Positions 35,301 to 44,895 of a DNA stretch of 64,000 nt are shown here, in pieces; the stretch's first letter is position 1; each line of letters begins with the position of its first letter. Position numbers and translations under genes: made by a program. The notes below the pieces were generated by a model. It was not told where the DNA came from. It did no database searches and saw only the letters and a program-made list of their open reading frames with translations. The DNA comes from Hypholoma sublateritium FD-334 SS-4 (Eukaryota > Basidiomycota > Agaricomycetes > Agaricales > Strophariaceae). The DNA lies in the NCBI GenBank assembly GCA_000827495.1, contig KN817534.1, positions 423,746 to 487,745 on the forward strand. The letters are read 5' to 3'.

Positions 35301-36153
35301 TCTTTGGGCCTGTTCATGCTTGGTGGACGTTTCCTTTTGAACGCTTGATAGGTATGCTCGAAAGGACGCCAACCAACTTTCATATGGGTAAGCTCCTTGT
35401 GTAGGCATCATACTGCAGCTTTAACTTAAATTTCATTTTAGGACAGGTCGAGGAAATTATGACGAAAACCTTCGTGAAGTCTGCAAACATTCGCTCTCTG
35501 TTACTGAAGGATATTTGTCCAGAAGCTATAGTAAACTGTCGGCTTATTTTTTCGAAATTTATCAGCCCGGATATCCGCAACGGCACGCTTATTGACATCA
35601 ACTCATTTCTGTCAGATCCAGAGAATGACCCCCCTGCCATTGCGCCGCATACGTTCACAAAGGTTACGCTATCTGAACCCACTTTCAAAGCGCTTCGCCT
35701 TCGCTTTCCCAACGCAGTCCCAGTAGTCCGACGCATTATAACGTTTCACACATTTCAGGGGCGCACATATACTACTTGTTCACGTCACGAGGGGAACAGT
35801 TCCATTCTGGTTAGGTCGAGCGTGGATGGTTCTCTGAGACCTGCTCGGATACAAGAAATTCTTGAAGTCTCATCAAAAGAAATGTTATATGTCATTCGTC
35901 ACCACCGCAGAACCGCAGACAATGTCTCTGATCCGTTTGCCAAATACCCACACTTGCACATATCTTTATGGTCGTTGACCTTAGGAAACTATGCAATCAT
36001 ACGCCCAGAAGAAGTGGCGTCTCATTTTGCTAGCATCTCGTGCCCTTTGAATGGCAAGGATGATTCCCTCGCAGTTGTTTCTCTATACAGAGTAAGTGTA
36101 ACAGCTATAGCAAACTTCTGTTATTTATAACAACTGGCCTACAGGAATATTAA
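32391..36153 (+). mobile_element. tnp2: Tnp2-family (CACTA/EnSpm-like) transposase, intact
   Basis: Exons 32391-33120, 33178-34781, 34838-35387, 35442-36091 and 36145-36153 join without any break into 1180 aa. The N-terminus has a Cys-rich start (MPTCFCTVRGCRDSGGVD). The central region is the Tnp2 transposase core: FVKNCFKDWLAGLLSRPGFE, YFGLVGDEGHYVFSLCCDNF with NPLGNKQAGKSYS, FLYGIIPGPHEPPLDCMNHY and a later DAMHNLFLGLVKEHF. A C-terminal block carries YLHFFGPVHAWWTFPFERLI. These are the standard motifs of PF02992 proteins in mushroom genomes. Every intron is GT-AG and the frame is intact, so the gene could still make transposase. Terminal inverted repeats were not found by eye, so element borders are unknown. 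It is the only clearly complete mobile-element gene in the window. Confidence 0.9.
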
Positions 36154-38437
36154 CTTTTGTGGGAGCCACATGCTTGGCTGTTAAACTCATGGCATTTGAG
36201 ACTCAAGCCTTGTGTTGTGTAGTAATCAGGACTTATGTAGATTGCTAATTGGTATTTGAAATTCTATCGCAATGATTTGGCAATGATTTCTCGAATTCGA
36301 GCTCAAAATACTGAGCATCTTGAGCGTACTGCTCCGCAAGCGACGCGGCGCTGCTTGAAGTCTATGTACGCCTCATTGGCGGCGACAGCCCCCTTAAAAT
36401 GCCTGCCTGGAGTCTAATCGGAAGCGCGACAGAAAGGTGAGATTGACGTTTAACTCTGATAGTGCCTTGCCCGTCGAGAAAGCGGCGCAATGGATGCCAC
36501 AACGAACCCAACCCCCATCGCTGAGATTATCGAAGGAAGCGCCGAATTGTTACAACTGTTACAATTTTACATCTAACTACGTCACAAGCAAGTACTAAGG
36601 CCCATTCGTGATCGACATATCCAAAGCGCGCAGCCCGAGGCCGTCCCGTACTTTGACTGCACCCTCCTATGCACAAGCGTCAGAATGACCGGTCCTCAGC
36701 TGATTGTTTGTACGCATCCGCTTTCTTGCCCTACGACGGTGCTGATGTGAGGCATGTTCTTCCGATACACGCCTGCTGTGTATTGGCTGCGTTCGGTGGC
36801 GCTTCAATCGCCGCTTCGACCGTCGCTTTGAGCCATATGTTTCCGATGCGTGAGTCCTCGTTTCCAAACCCCGTTTGCGCTCTCTGAAGCGGCGGTATGC
36901 AGATCAAGGCTCGTGTTGCACGCTGAGGGCGTGTCTGGATCACGAACAGTCCATCGCAGTCTGGGGGAAGGAAGAGAGCGCAGGAAGTCTGCTCTATGAG
37001 TCGATTAAGCCGCTGAAGGGCGGCGGAGCTCCAACCGAAGCAGCCGTGCGGTGCTTTGAACAAAGTTATCCTTTAAACAACGGCCAGAACGTTCGCAATC
37101 TTCAATCGGTCGTCATCCACACCCACGGCTTCGGTCGGGGTTAACACAGCGGATCTTTCTAGTCCGTCCTTTGTGGAAAAGGCGACGAAGTCATGCCCTC
37201 GGCTTAATAAGGGGTACAGTGAGGAGGCCAGCATACTCTCTATGCCTGAGTGGGTGTAGTAAACTGGAGCGGAGCCAAGGTAGCGATGACGAGCCAACGT
37301 AAACTGTGACAGCTAGCAGATGGCTCAAAGTCGGGAACATCGCGTACCGTGGCTTGAGAGACGCGAGTTGACTATAGAAATGGTGAGAAATGGGCGAGGT
37401 GTGCGAGTTGATATCAGTCGCAGGACCTACTTGAGTTACTTCAGGCCTAGATCCTCCGTCATAGCAAGAATCTCAAGCCGCCGCGGTGCGAGGGGCCCAT
37501 GCCCATCGACGTGTCGACGTTGATGACGAGAAGGCAGCCGTGGCTACGAATGCGTTCGCTTTTGGTGAAGTGCGTCCGCGTAGCTTCGGCGTTCGGTTTC
37601 TTGAATGCACGCCAGTGTACGCTTAGCCACTGAGTAGGCTTAGCCCTCGTTTTTGACCGCAGTGATGGGCGTCGGCGACATGGCTGGGTGGGGCTCCTGC
37701 ACGGTTAGCCCGAGCTCCCTGCGGATGCGTAGATAGATGCGTGCTCACTGCTCGCGTCCAATTGCGGTCCATCTCGAGCGCGTTAGTCGGGGCTTTCTTA
37801 TGTGCGCTAGCTGTGCATGATACGCACCATCCAAGCACCATCCGACTTATCACGGCATGCCTCCCTTCGTTCTGGCCTAAGATACACGTGGAATGAGTAA
37901 AACATAGCATAGCAGTCGACGGAATCCGCATGGTGACGCGCCTGAAATCGGGTCGCTTGACGTCTCACACGCCTGACGATAAGCAGAGGCAAGAAAACAA
38001 AAACCCATCCCTTACGATCGAATCTCGATACCTTGGTCACAGGCTACAGCTGACCTCAGCGTGTCACAGTCAGACTTCACGCTTGCCGCTGGGGCCCGCC
38101 AGCCAGCGGCCAGGGCCCGCCCACCGTGACAGACTCCGTCACCGTTGTCGCCTGTTAATTCGTCGCGCCTTCGCTTCATGTCTATTTGGCCGGCCCTTCT
38201 CAATTCTGCAGGCGCATTTCGGGCTGACGACTAGGGGCTAATATGTACGTTTTAGGGATCTGGTCTACACCCTCTCGACCATTCGCAACGCCGGCCGCGC
38301 TCTCTACGGTGAACTTTTGGACCTCATCAAGCCTTACATCCGCTGGGCACCGATTCTTCTCTTGCTCGGCGTATTCTGCCTATTTATTCTGGACAACGAA
38401 GCTTCGCGGGACGACCGCTACCCGCTCCGAATCGACT
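36154..38437. other. No gene recognised
   Basis: Open stretches at 36669-37144 and 37320-37523 and a hydrophobic stretch at about 38320-38400 (APILLLLGVFCLFIL) are open but match nothing I know. Part of the region may be the non-coding 3' part of the Tnp2 element. Confidence 0.35.
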
Positions 38438-40148
38438 ATGGACCCGACAGCGGGGACAACGAAGACGGAGGTGACCGATGCACACATGACGAACGCTGAG
38501 GCGTTCGAGCTCGATGACGGCGACACTACCATGACCGCTGAATCTCACACCGCCGGACCGCAAGCTCACGATGATGGCGGTTCCCAATCTCTCTTCCTGT
38601 TGGAGAGCTCGGCGTTGAATATCTGCTTATGTACGTCGTTGTCCTTCCTCTTGATTGCCACCTTATTTATATGCAATCTATTTCTATTCTGCAGTGAAGG
38701 TCAAGACCTCAACAAAAACGAACTTCGAAACATGTGCAAAACATACAAACTACCTCATTCCGGAAAAGGAAGCCAAGGAAGCCCTTCGACAGAACTGGCG
38801 AACTGCAGCCGTCAACGAGGGCTATGGGAATCGTAAGTGACTGTCGAAAACCTCGTCCTATCGGATATGCTAAACAAGAGCAGTATAATTACACGAAAGC
38901 CATCGCGCCCTCATCTTGACCCCCGTACTGGTGACGGCGCCCCTAAGAAATATCAACAAAGAAATCTGCGCAATGACGGCTGGCGCTCATAGGTAGCTCT
39001 GCAGCTTTGGCCCCTCGTAATCTTGCGGCCTCGGTAGGCTCGGGCACGGCGACAGAATCGACCAACCCAGCGAAACCTCCAGCTCAGCGATGGAATCAAG
39101 AGCGACATGACAGTGACCTTGCTTGGGTAAGTGCATTGGCTGTTTTTTTGATTTCATGTGGTGATATCTGTACGTTCGGTCTGAATAATGTCTTCCATAT
39201 CAAACTCAGTCCCAGAGGACTAAAGAATAACTGTAACGAGGTAAGCGCCAACACCTTCCGTCTTTTGAATAAAGGGAAAGGACTGACGGCACGGTCACTA
39301 GGCTACAGATTCGGATACCATCGAGAAGCGCCTAGTAGGTGCCGTACAAGACGCAAAGCCATAGCAGCATGCAATGGCACGTCAGGTATTGCAAGCTCAT
39401 TTAATTCCAACCCATATGTTCTTTCTCTTGCCACGCCTCTCCTTGCTACTGCTCCATTCCTACCCACCTTCGATGCTGCCACAGATGTTCAATCTGCAGC
39501 AGAGCTCGGAAAAGCCTTATTGCCGCCAACCAAGCCCACTCGCTCCTTCACAATGGCAAATGGTTTCATCCTCACCTTCAGCGAGGACCAAGTTCCACCC
39601 TCACACGTCGTATCGTTTGCCGAACATCTTCCTCTCCTCAATCAAACGTGGGACGACACGAGCACCTTCTGGAAAGGGGAATCGTACCTGATCATCAACA
39701 GCTATGCGATACATTTGGTTTATTGGAAAGATGTCTACACCTGTAAGCCAGCTGGTCAATGGAAAGTCCGCAACTGGCAGGGAATCAAGGGAAAGATGTT
39801 CATATACAAGGTAAGACAGTACTGCTTGAATATTGTTTATTAAGTTTTGACGTTTGTCACTAGACTTTGGCCCATGCCATGTGGCACTGTCCACCGATGG
39901 AAGCTCTTTTGGGACGACTTCTCGGTGGACAAAAAGCATTTGAGCTATACAGCCATTCTGAACCGCCTGGAATACCATTGAATCGCCGAAAACCACCGAT
40001 CAGTTGCGCTTGCAAAGGAGGAATACGGTGATTCATTTGCTGACACCTTCAAATATTGTAGGGCTGGGCATGGGTTACACAGACCAAGGCTTCAGACATT
40101 GCAATGCAGTACCGAGAGCTTCATAACATGGAAGCACTCGGACAATGA
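38438..40148 (+). pseudogene. SAP-domain, mobile-element-associated protein, decayed
   Basis: An acidic N-terminus (MDPTAGTTKTEVTDAHMTNA) leads, after an intron ending CTGCAG at 38693, to a SAP-like DNA-binding helix pair (LNKNELRNMCKTYKLPHSGKG and, one frame off, KEALRQ). A later exon, 39011 onward, and the frame at about 39300-39810 give MANGFILTFSEDQVPPSHVV, TWDDTSTFWKGESYLIINSY and a WKVRNWQGIKGK block. After an intron at 39811-39864 the family's C-terminus follows (KEEYGDSFADTFKYC and SDIAMQYRELHNMEAL) and ends at 40148. An in-frame TGA at 39979-39981 replaces a residue, and the SAP region needs two frame corrections. Proteins of this architecture are common in Agaricomycetes next to Crypton-like recombinases, which is the case here. 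Function unknown; this copy looks inactive. Confidence 0.6.
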
Positions 40149-40263
40149 GTAGTAGGGAGTACGTTGGTCTAATCAATAGTGATACATTCTTTCATATCAC
40201 TCTATATTTTTTTACATTATCTGTGAACCTTTGTTAATAAACTATGTTGCCTCCATTACATGT

Positions 40264-40960
40264 TTATGCGCAACTGCATGACCTGCCACATGAAAAACAT
40301 TTTGTAGTGGGTGCTCTGTTTGGATTCAGAAAATCTTCACGTCTTTCTGCGGGGTCATCATACCAAAAAATAAGATGCTTGACGATTGTTAGGTTTGAGA
40401 GCTATGTACTCCAACCACCCCACTCGCAAATGTGGCGAAGCGTCCAACGCCTTTCAGAAGAAAGATGCTGACAACCACCACGCCTGAATGAGCGAGTTCC
40501 ATATGGAATAGGGTCCATGTCGATATCAAGGAGGTTATTCCTGAACATTTCGAGGAGCTGTTCTGAAGTCTTAAGAATATCCAATGTTCTCAGGGTCTGA
40601 CTACTGATCAATGAGAATATTGGCGCACCAGGGGAGTGTTTGGGTCGGCAGAAGGCCTATCTATCGAGGCCATCTAACGTAATATGCAGCCAGATGCAAC
40701 TTCGCTGTCTATAATCCAATGTGCCAATGCGCGAACAGGACAAAGTCGGGAAGAAGATGCAACACAAAGGGTTTGATCCCTGCAACTCGTAACGGTCAAG
40801 TAATCAAACTCACCTCCATCTTGATGTGTTTCGCGGAAGGGGAGTGTCAATGTAATTGTTGGGTGGGGGCTGGATCATCACGATTGAGAATCATGTGCTC
40901 GCGACAAGTGCTGCATGCATATTGAAGCTGGGTGGCAGAAGATAAATGAATATCAATTAT
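40264..40960 (-). pseudogene. Crypton-like tyrosine recombinase, C-terminal remnant
   Basis: The minus strand gives LTLPFRETHQDG, an intron, GIKPFVLHLLPDF, then SEQLLEMFRNNLLDIDMDPI, PYGTRSFRRGGCQHLSSERR and WTLRHICEWGGWS. Past a TAG at 40404-40402 the frame goes on with LSNLTIVKHLIFWYDDPAER and ends in a Cys cluster (CFSCGRSCSCA) at the stop 40266-40264. This is the C-terminal half of the fungal DNA breaking-rejoining (tyrosine recombinase, Crypton-type) family. In the family as I know it the box reads GTHSFRRGG and TIVKYLIS; here the His is Arg and the Tyr is His, so both catalytic side chains seem lost. More frame breaks occur at 40620-40750. The N-terminal part is not found upstream. It converges on the SAP-domain gene with 115 bp between the stops. 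Confidence 0.7.
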
Positions 40961-41264
40961 AGCGTAGTGGAAACATATAGCGTATGTTACATGTAATTTA
41001 GACGACTGTATTTTGAGATCCAATGTCTAAATCTAGCACCGGATGTAGTAGCGGGTAAAATCTGGTAATTATAAGATAGACGTCAATTTTCAATTTTGAT
41101 ACAAGGAAACTCCACAAAGCAACAGACTTACAGGAGGATAAGTGGGGGCAATGGGTCACTTTCCTTTGAAAGGTTTGACCGCGCCTGGACTCCCAGCCAG
41201 GAGATTGAAGTCCGGCACCCAAAACAATGTTTTATCTGTGTCGGGATGGAGAGTATTCCTTACA

Positions 41265-41660
41265 AGGGTCCGCGTTTGGTCATCGAGCCTGCCGATACTT
41301 CACGAATGAAGTTCTGAATGAAGGTCTGGACGGTGTAGCCTGCCACATCAGGATGGGTGGAAGCTGACCCAGGACCGAGCCTTGAATGGAAGACGTGCAA
41401 GATATGCAATAAACCTATAAGATCCTCCTGAGGTACATCGGTTGCATAGCGTGATATTCCTTCATCATGAGGGACATGTTGCTAGTGAAAACGGTGTTAA
41501 TGTAGCTGCAAAGATTGGACATAATTACTACATACCTGAGCTAGTAAGTACCGGATAGCGACACCCGGCCATGACGTATCTCTGGTGCGGGCAACAAAAT
41601 TTCCAGATGCGGCCAAGAAAAATATTTTTCTCAGAAAACCTCAACTCCAGCGAGGCGGGT
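41265..41660 (-). other. Protein-like exons, unidentified
   Basis: A frame with NFVARTRDTSWPGVAIRYLL, a GT-AG intron at about 41510-41540, then HVPHDEGISRYATDVPQEDL, IGLLHILHVFHSRLGPGSAS and THPDVAGYTVQTFIQNFIRE reads like two consecutive exons of a conserved protein. I could not assign a family. Stops lie on both sides, so it is probably another relic. Confidence 0.4.
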
Positions 41661-42189
41661 CCTGGCGGGTCCGCAGAGACGCCGTGGAAGTGTTGTCGGG
41701 ACTCGGAGTTCCGGAGGCTGGAGTGATGACATGACATGGTTTCATTAGGCGCAAGAGGTCAACATGGAGCACTGGGTCAAAGAACGTAGGCTCGCGTGTC
41801 CTTGGGGAGTGGACCGGTCGAGGGAGCCGACAGCGACTGCCTATGCGACGGTACAAGTCGAAAGAGATCTTCGCGGCGTATCCAGATCGCGTCGGGATAC
41901 TATTACGCGGCACTATTCAGCGTACAGAGGATGAAGCGGCAGTACTAGCACTGACTGTACCGGTGCTTTTGCCGCCACGGAATGTGTGGATGACCATGGA
42001 TGTGGCGTCAGAGTCCCAAGCGATGTGGCCGGGCAGCGACAACGTCCGTCGTACGGTTGATGGTATAGGCGGCAGAACGGAAAGTTTGCCGGAGGTAGGT
42101 GCTGTAGAAGGTCACAAGGGGGCCTGGCTGCCTTTCATGAAGTAAGTGTTTGGATAAGAACGAAATTAATGCATGCACTACTAATTTCC

Positions 42190-43060
42190 TTTTGGTAGAC
42201 GCTGCGGTGGACTCCATAGACGAAGGTGTGGTCGTCGCATTTGGTGACACATAGGGCTGGTGTAGGTGACTTGTGGGCAGCTCATGTAGACGCCAATAAC
42301 TCGTCCGTGACGGATCACTCGATTCAGAAACATCATAATGTCCCCGAATGAGGCACGCGAAGTCGTCAATAATTTGGTCATGACTTGAACAAAGTCAATA
42401 TATCGAATTGGTGCATTTATTGGGCCTCTTACTTTCGATCCTCTCCGAGATCTTTTCATACATGTATCGGTCTTGAGAATACTAGTGAATTATAGGGTCA
42501 GATGGATTATAGAAAAAACTCACGAGCTCGCTTTTTCACCGCCTGTGGACTCATTGATGGTCCAACGAACGTAACACTTGAGGCCATAGTTATGCTGCTA
42601 GAGCTCCCAATGGATGTTGTCAGAGATTGCTCTTCACAAGCCCAGTGGTTTGTAACGTTCGATTACTTCGATTTGCGGGAATCATATGCGCCAGAATGTG
42701 AGAACGATTGACTGAGGCAGCAGTGGCAAGGTTTCGCGACTTCGGCTGAGCTCTCGATGTATTTGCCTTCCAGAGACTCTGCCACTGCAGCTGTGTTTTA
42801 AACGCGATCAAGGTGTCCATTGTGACGGGAATGATCTCGGATAGCGTCGCAGTAGATTTGGAGTTGAACTCCTCGAGCTTGAATCGAAGACCATCCGGTT
42901 CAAAATTTGACATATTGATACGCCTGAGGAGCGACACATGAAGGGAATTACAGAAAAGAGGTACGTAGTACGTACATTCTGAGACGAGTTTGTCGTCCAA
43001 CACCGAGCCTGCGTCTCTGAAAATACGTATCACTTCATTTCGCAGCGAGGTATCTACCAT
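42190..43060 (-). pseudogene. pol12: DNA polymerase alpha subunit B (Pol12) 5' fragment
   Basis: Pol12 is the regulatory B subunit of the polymerase alpha-primase complex. The ATG at 43060 gives MVDTSLRNEVIRIFRDAGSV and LDDKLVSEC, with an intron from 42976 that completes the ECVSICQ motif. A one-base frameshift at about 42905 is needed to reach GLRFKLEEFNSKSTATLSEI and TMDTLIAFKTQLQ. A Ser/Ala-rich linker with ASVNRS follows, then SVTFVGPSMSPQAVKKRA, an intron, YRYMYEKISERIESKRPN and, in another frame, IDDFACLIRGHYDVSESSDP. That is the N-terminal helical domain, linker and start of the OB domain in family order. The OB and phosphodiesterase-like domains were not found. About 250 of roughly 600-650 residues remain. 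It is an essential replication gene, so a working copy must exist elsewhere. Confidence 0.75.
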
Positions 43061-43739
43061 TATATAAATTGCATCTGGAAGTAATAAGAGCAGAAGTAAT
43101 AAGAGCAGAAAAAAGCAAGCAAGTCTATCGGTGTAGAAGCGGAACCGTTCGTGGCGGTGCGCAGCGCACGTGCCTATGAAATTGTATTATTATGTCACTG
43201 ACAGTGCGCAATTGAACTGGACATGCCGACCACTCCAGTCAAACTTGAGTGCACAACCTTGAGCAAAAATATGAATTAGGGAGGACGGGATATCAGAAAT
43301 CTACCCTCGAAGAAATAAGAGCATGTTATTCCCTTAAGTTCCCTCGTACTAAGAGTGCTGCCTATTTTGCTACATACTAACTCTAATTAAACTATAAGCC
43401 TACCAGTGAGAGGAGAAAATCGGTGATAGTACAGCGCACAAATTGAGAAGATATCAGGAAATATAGTAGATATGGGTGATTTAAAAGTGGAATATGCGCG
43501 AGAAAGAGCGATAGATACCAGGAAGGGCACAGCACGTACGATCCGTTGCGAGGATGAAGTAAGGCAATGACCGCATCTCGTGCGCAGCGGATGCGTTTAC
43601 TAGTGTCTACTTGGAGTAGAAAGCAGAGTGCCATGCATATGCGATTGCCCTTGAAGGAATGAGATATACTGTTTCTTGAGTTTGGGCTTCATCGGTCTCG
43701 ACTTTGTCAGTCTCGACATTCGTCTCCTGGGCCTCGTCC

Positions 43740-44270
43740 TCAGATGATGACATCTGGGCGTCTTGGGGCAACTTGAGTGTTCTCGTCGTGGGCAAGTCCA
43801 CTCTCACTATTCACGGGACTTGTTGAGTTGGTTGGCGATATAGAAAGAGGTTGATGAGGTCCACTGTGCCCGTTGTTGGGACTCGAGGCATGGGAATGCT
43901 GAAAGCAAGCGAATTAGCGAATTATCCGCAGTACAGCTGCTCTCTGACGCACTTCTCTGGATTGGGTATCGCTGTTCCGACAGTACTTTGCGGCGCCACG
44001 CCAGCCTTCGACAACGTTTAATCACTCGAATCGAAATACTTGCGATCCTAAACGAATGTCAACGGTACGCCCCGCTACACGTTATGTCTTGCGTATCTTC
44101 TGCATTTTCATGAGAACACTCTTGTGAGTGGGAAGCTTGCCATATTTCGAGAATAGCTGCTGCTCTTGGGGACTCAATTTCTACAACCCTGCTATCAGTA
44201 CTAATGCTCTGTGTCAGAAATGATTGGAACATACGCTGGCATCGACCTTATTGCGCTGGAAGGGGAGCAT
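43740..44270 (-). pseudogene. igo1: Endosulfine/Igo1-like PP2A inhibitor, with lesions
   Basis: Endosulfines are small proteins that inhibit PP2A-B55 after phosphorylation by Greatwall/Rim15 in the FDSGDY motif. The ATG at 44270 gives MLPFQRNKVDAS; after an intron comes KLSPQEQQLFSKYGKLPTHK and VLMKMQK; after another intron KYFDSSD followed directly by TAA (44020-44018) and LSKAGVAPQSTVGTAIPNPE. The stop replaces the tyrosine of the regulatory FDSxDY motif. A further one-base deficit breaks the last exon (PHASSPNNGHSGPHQ), whose frame closes at 43742. Size and exon order are those of a complete fungal endosulfine. Identification rests on the very conserved central block and is firm. Confidence 0.78.
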
Positions 44271-44740
44271 CGTGATTCAATGGCGAAAGCAAGGGTAGCA
44301 GGCGATTAGGGAAGCTGGACGCTAAGGTGAACGAAGGGATGACCATGTGTTGACGATGATGATGGTAATTAATTGCGAGCGAAGCGAGCAATCTTTCTCT
44401 AAGGGTGGAACCGGCGAACAAACAAAGCCAAATGTTCCGCAACCGGATGTCGGTCAATTCCCGCTGTGTATTGCGTGGGCTCTATCTTCCTCTGTACCTC
44501 CTCCATCCACATATAACGGGATATATAGCTAGTGTATACTGTAAGCTACATTTATATGTAAAAATATCAGCCATTTTGAAGATGAGAGCTGTGGTTTTGA
44601 GCCTGCAATTTGAAATAGCTTTTTGCTCACTGAAACGTTTGGGAGCGTCTAATGACTATTTTTCTTTCGTGTTTTAGGTCTTATGGATCTCAGTGCAAAC
44701 ATTGATGAGACAAATTTGAGGTTATGTATTGGGCTTTTGG

Positions 44741-44788
44741 GTGGGGAGGGTCATGATGCCCGGTTCTTGCTGACGCGTCGCGTATGGA
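44741..44788. repeat. Dispersed repeat copy 1 with ACGCGTCGCG
   Basis: The string TTGCTGACGCGTCGCGTATG ending at about 44786 recurs exactly at about 48279-48298. Flanking bases upstream are also related (GGGGAGGGTCATGATG against GGGGAAGGGACATAATG). The core contains an MluI cell-cycle-box-like ACGCGT. Confidence 0.7.
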
Positions 44789-44895
44789 ACATGGTGGACT
44801 CTGGCAGGCAATAAACATTCCTTCAAAAAATTCGAAGCGAACCAGGTTGCAACTATTTGGGAACCTTCAATACAGGATGACTCTACTACAAATGC

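Noticed and set aside
36875..37144. Open frame of 89 codons after the Tnp2 gene
   Set aside because: No recognisable family and the opposite strand is open too; more likely chance in GC-balanced DNA.
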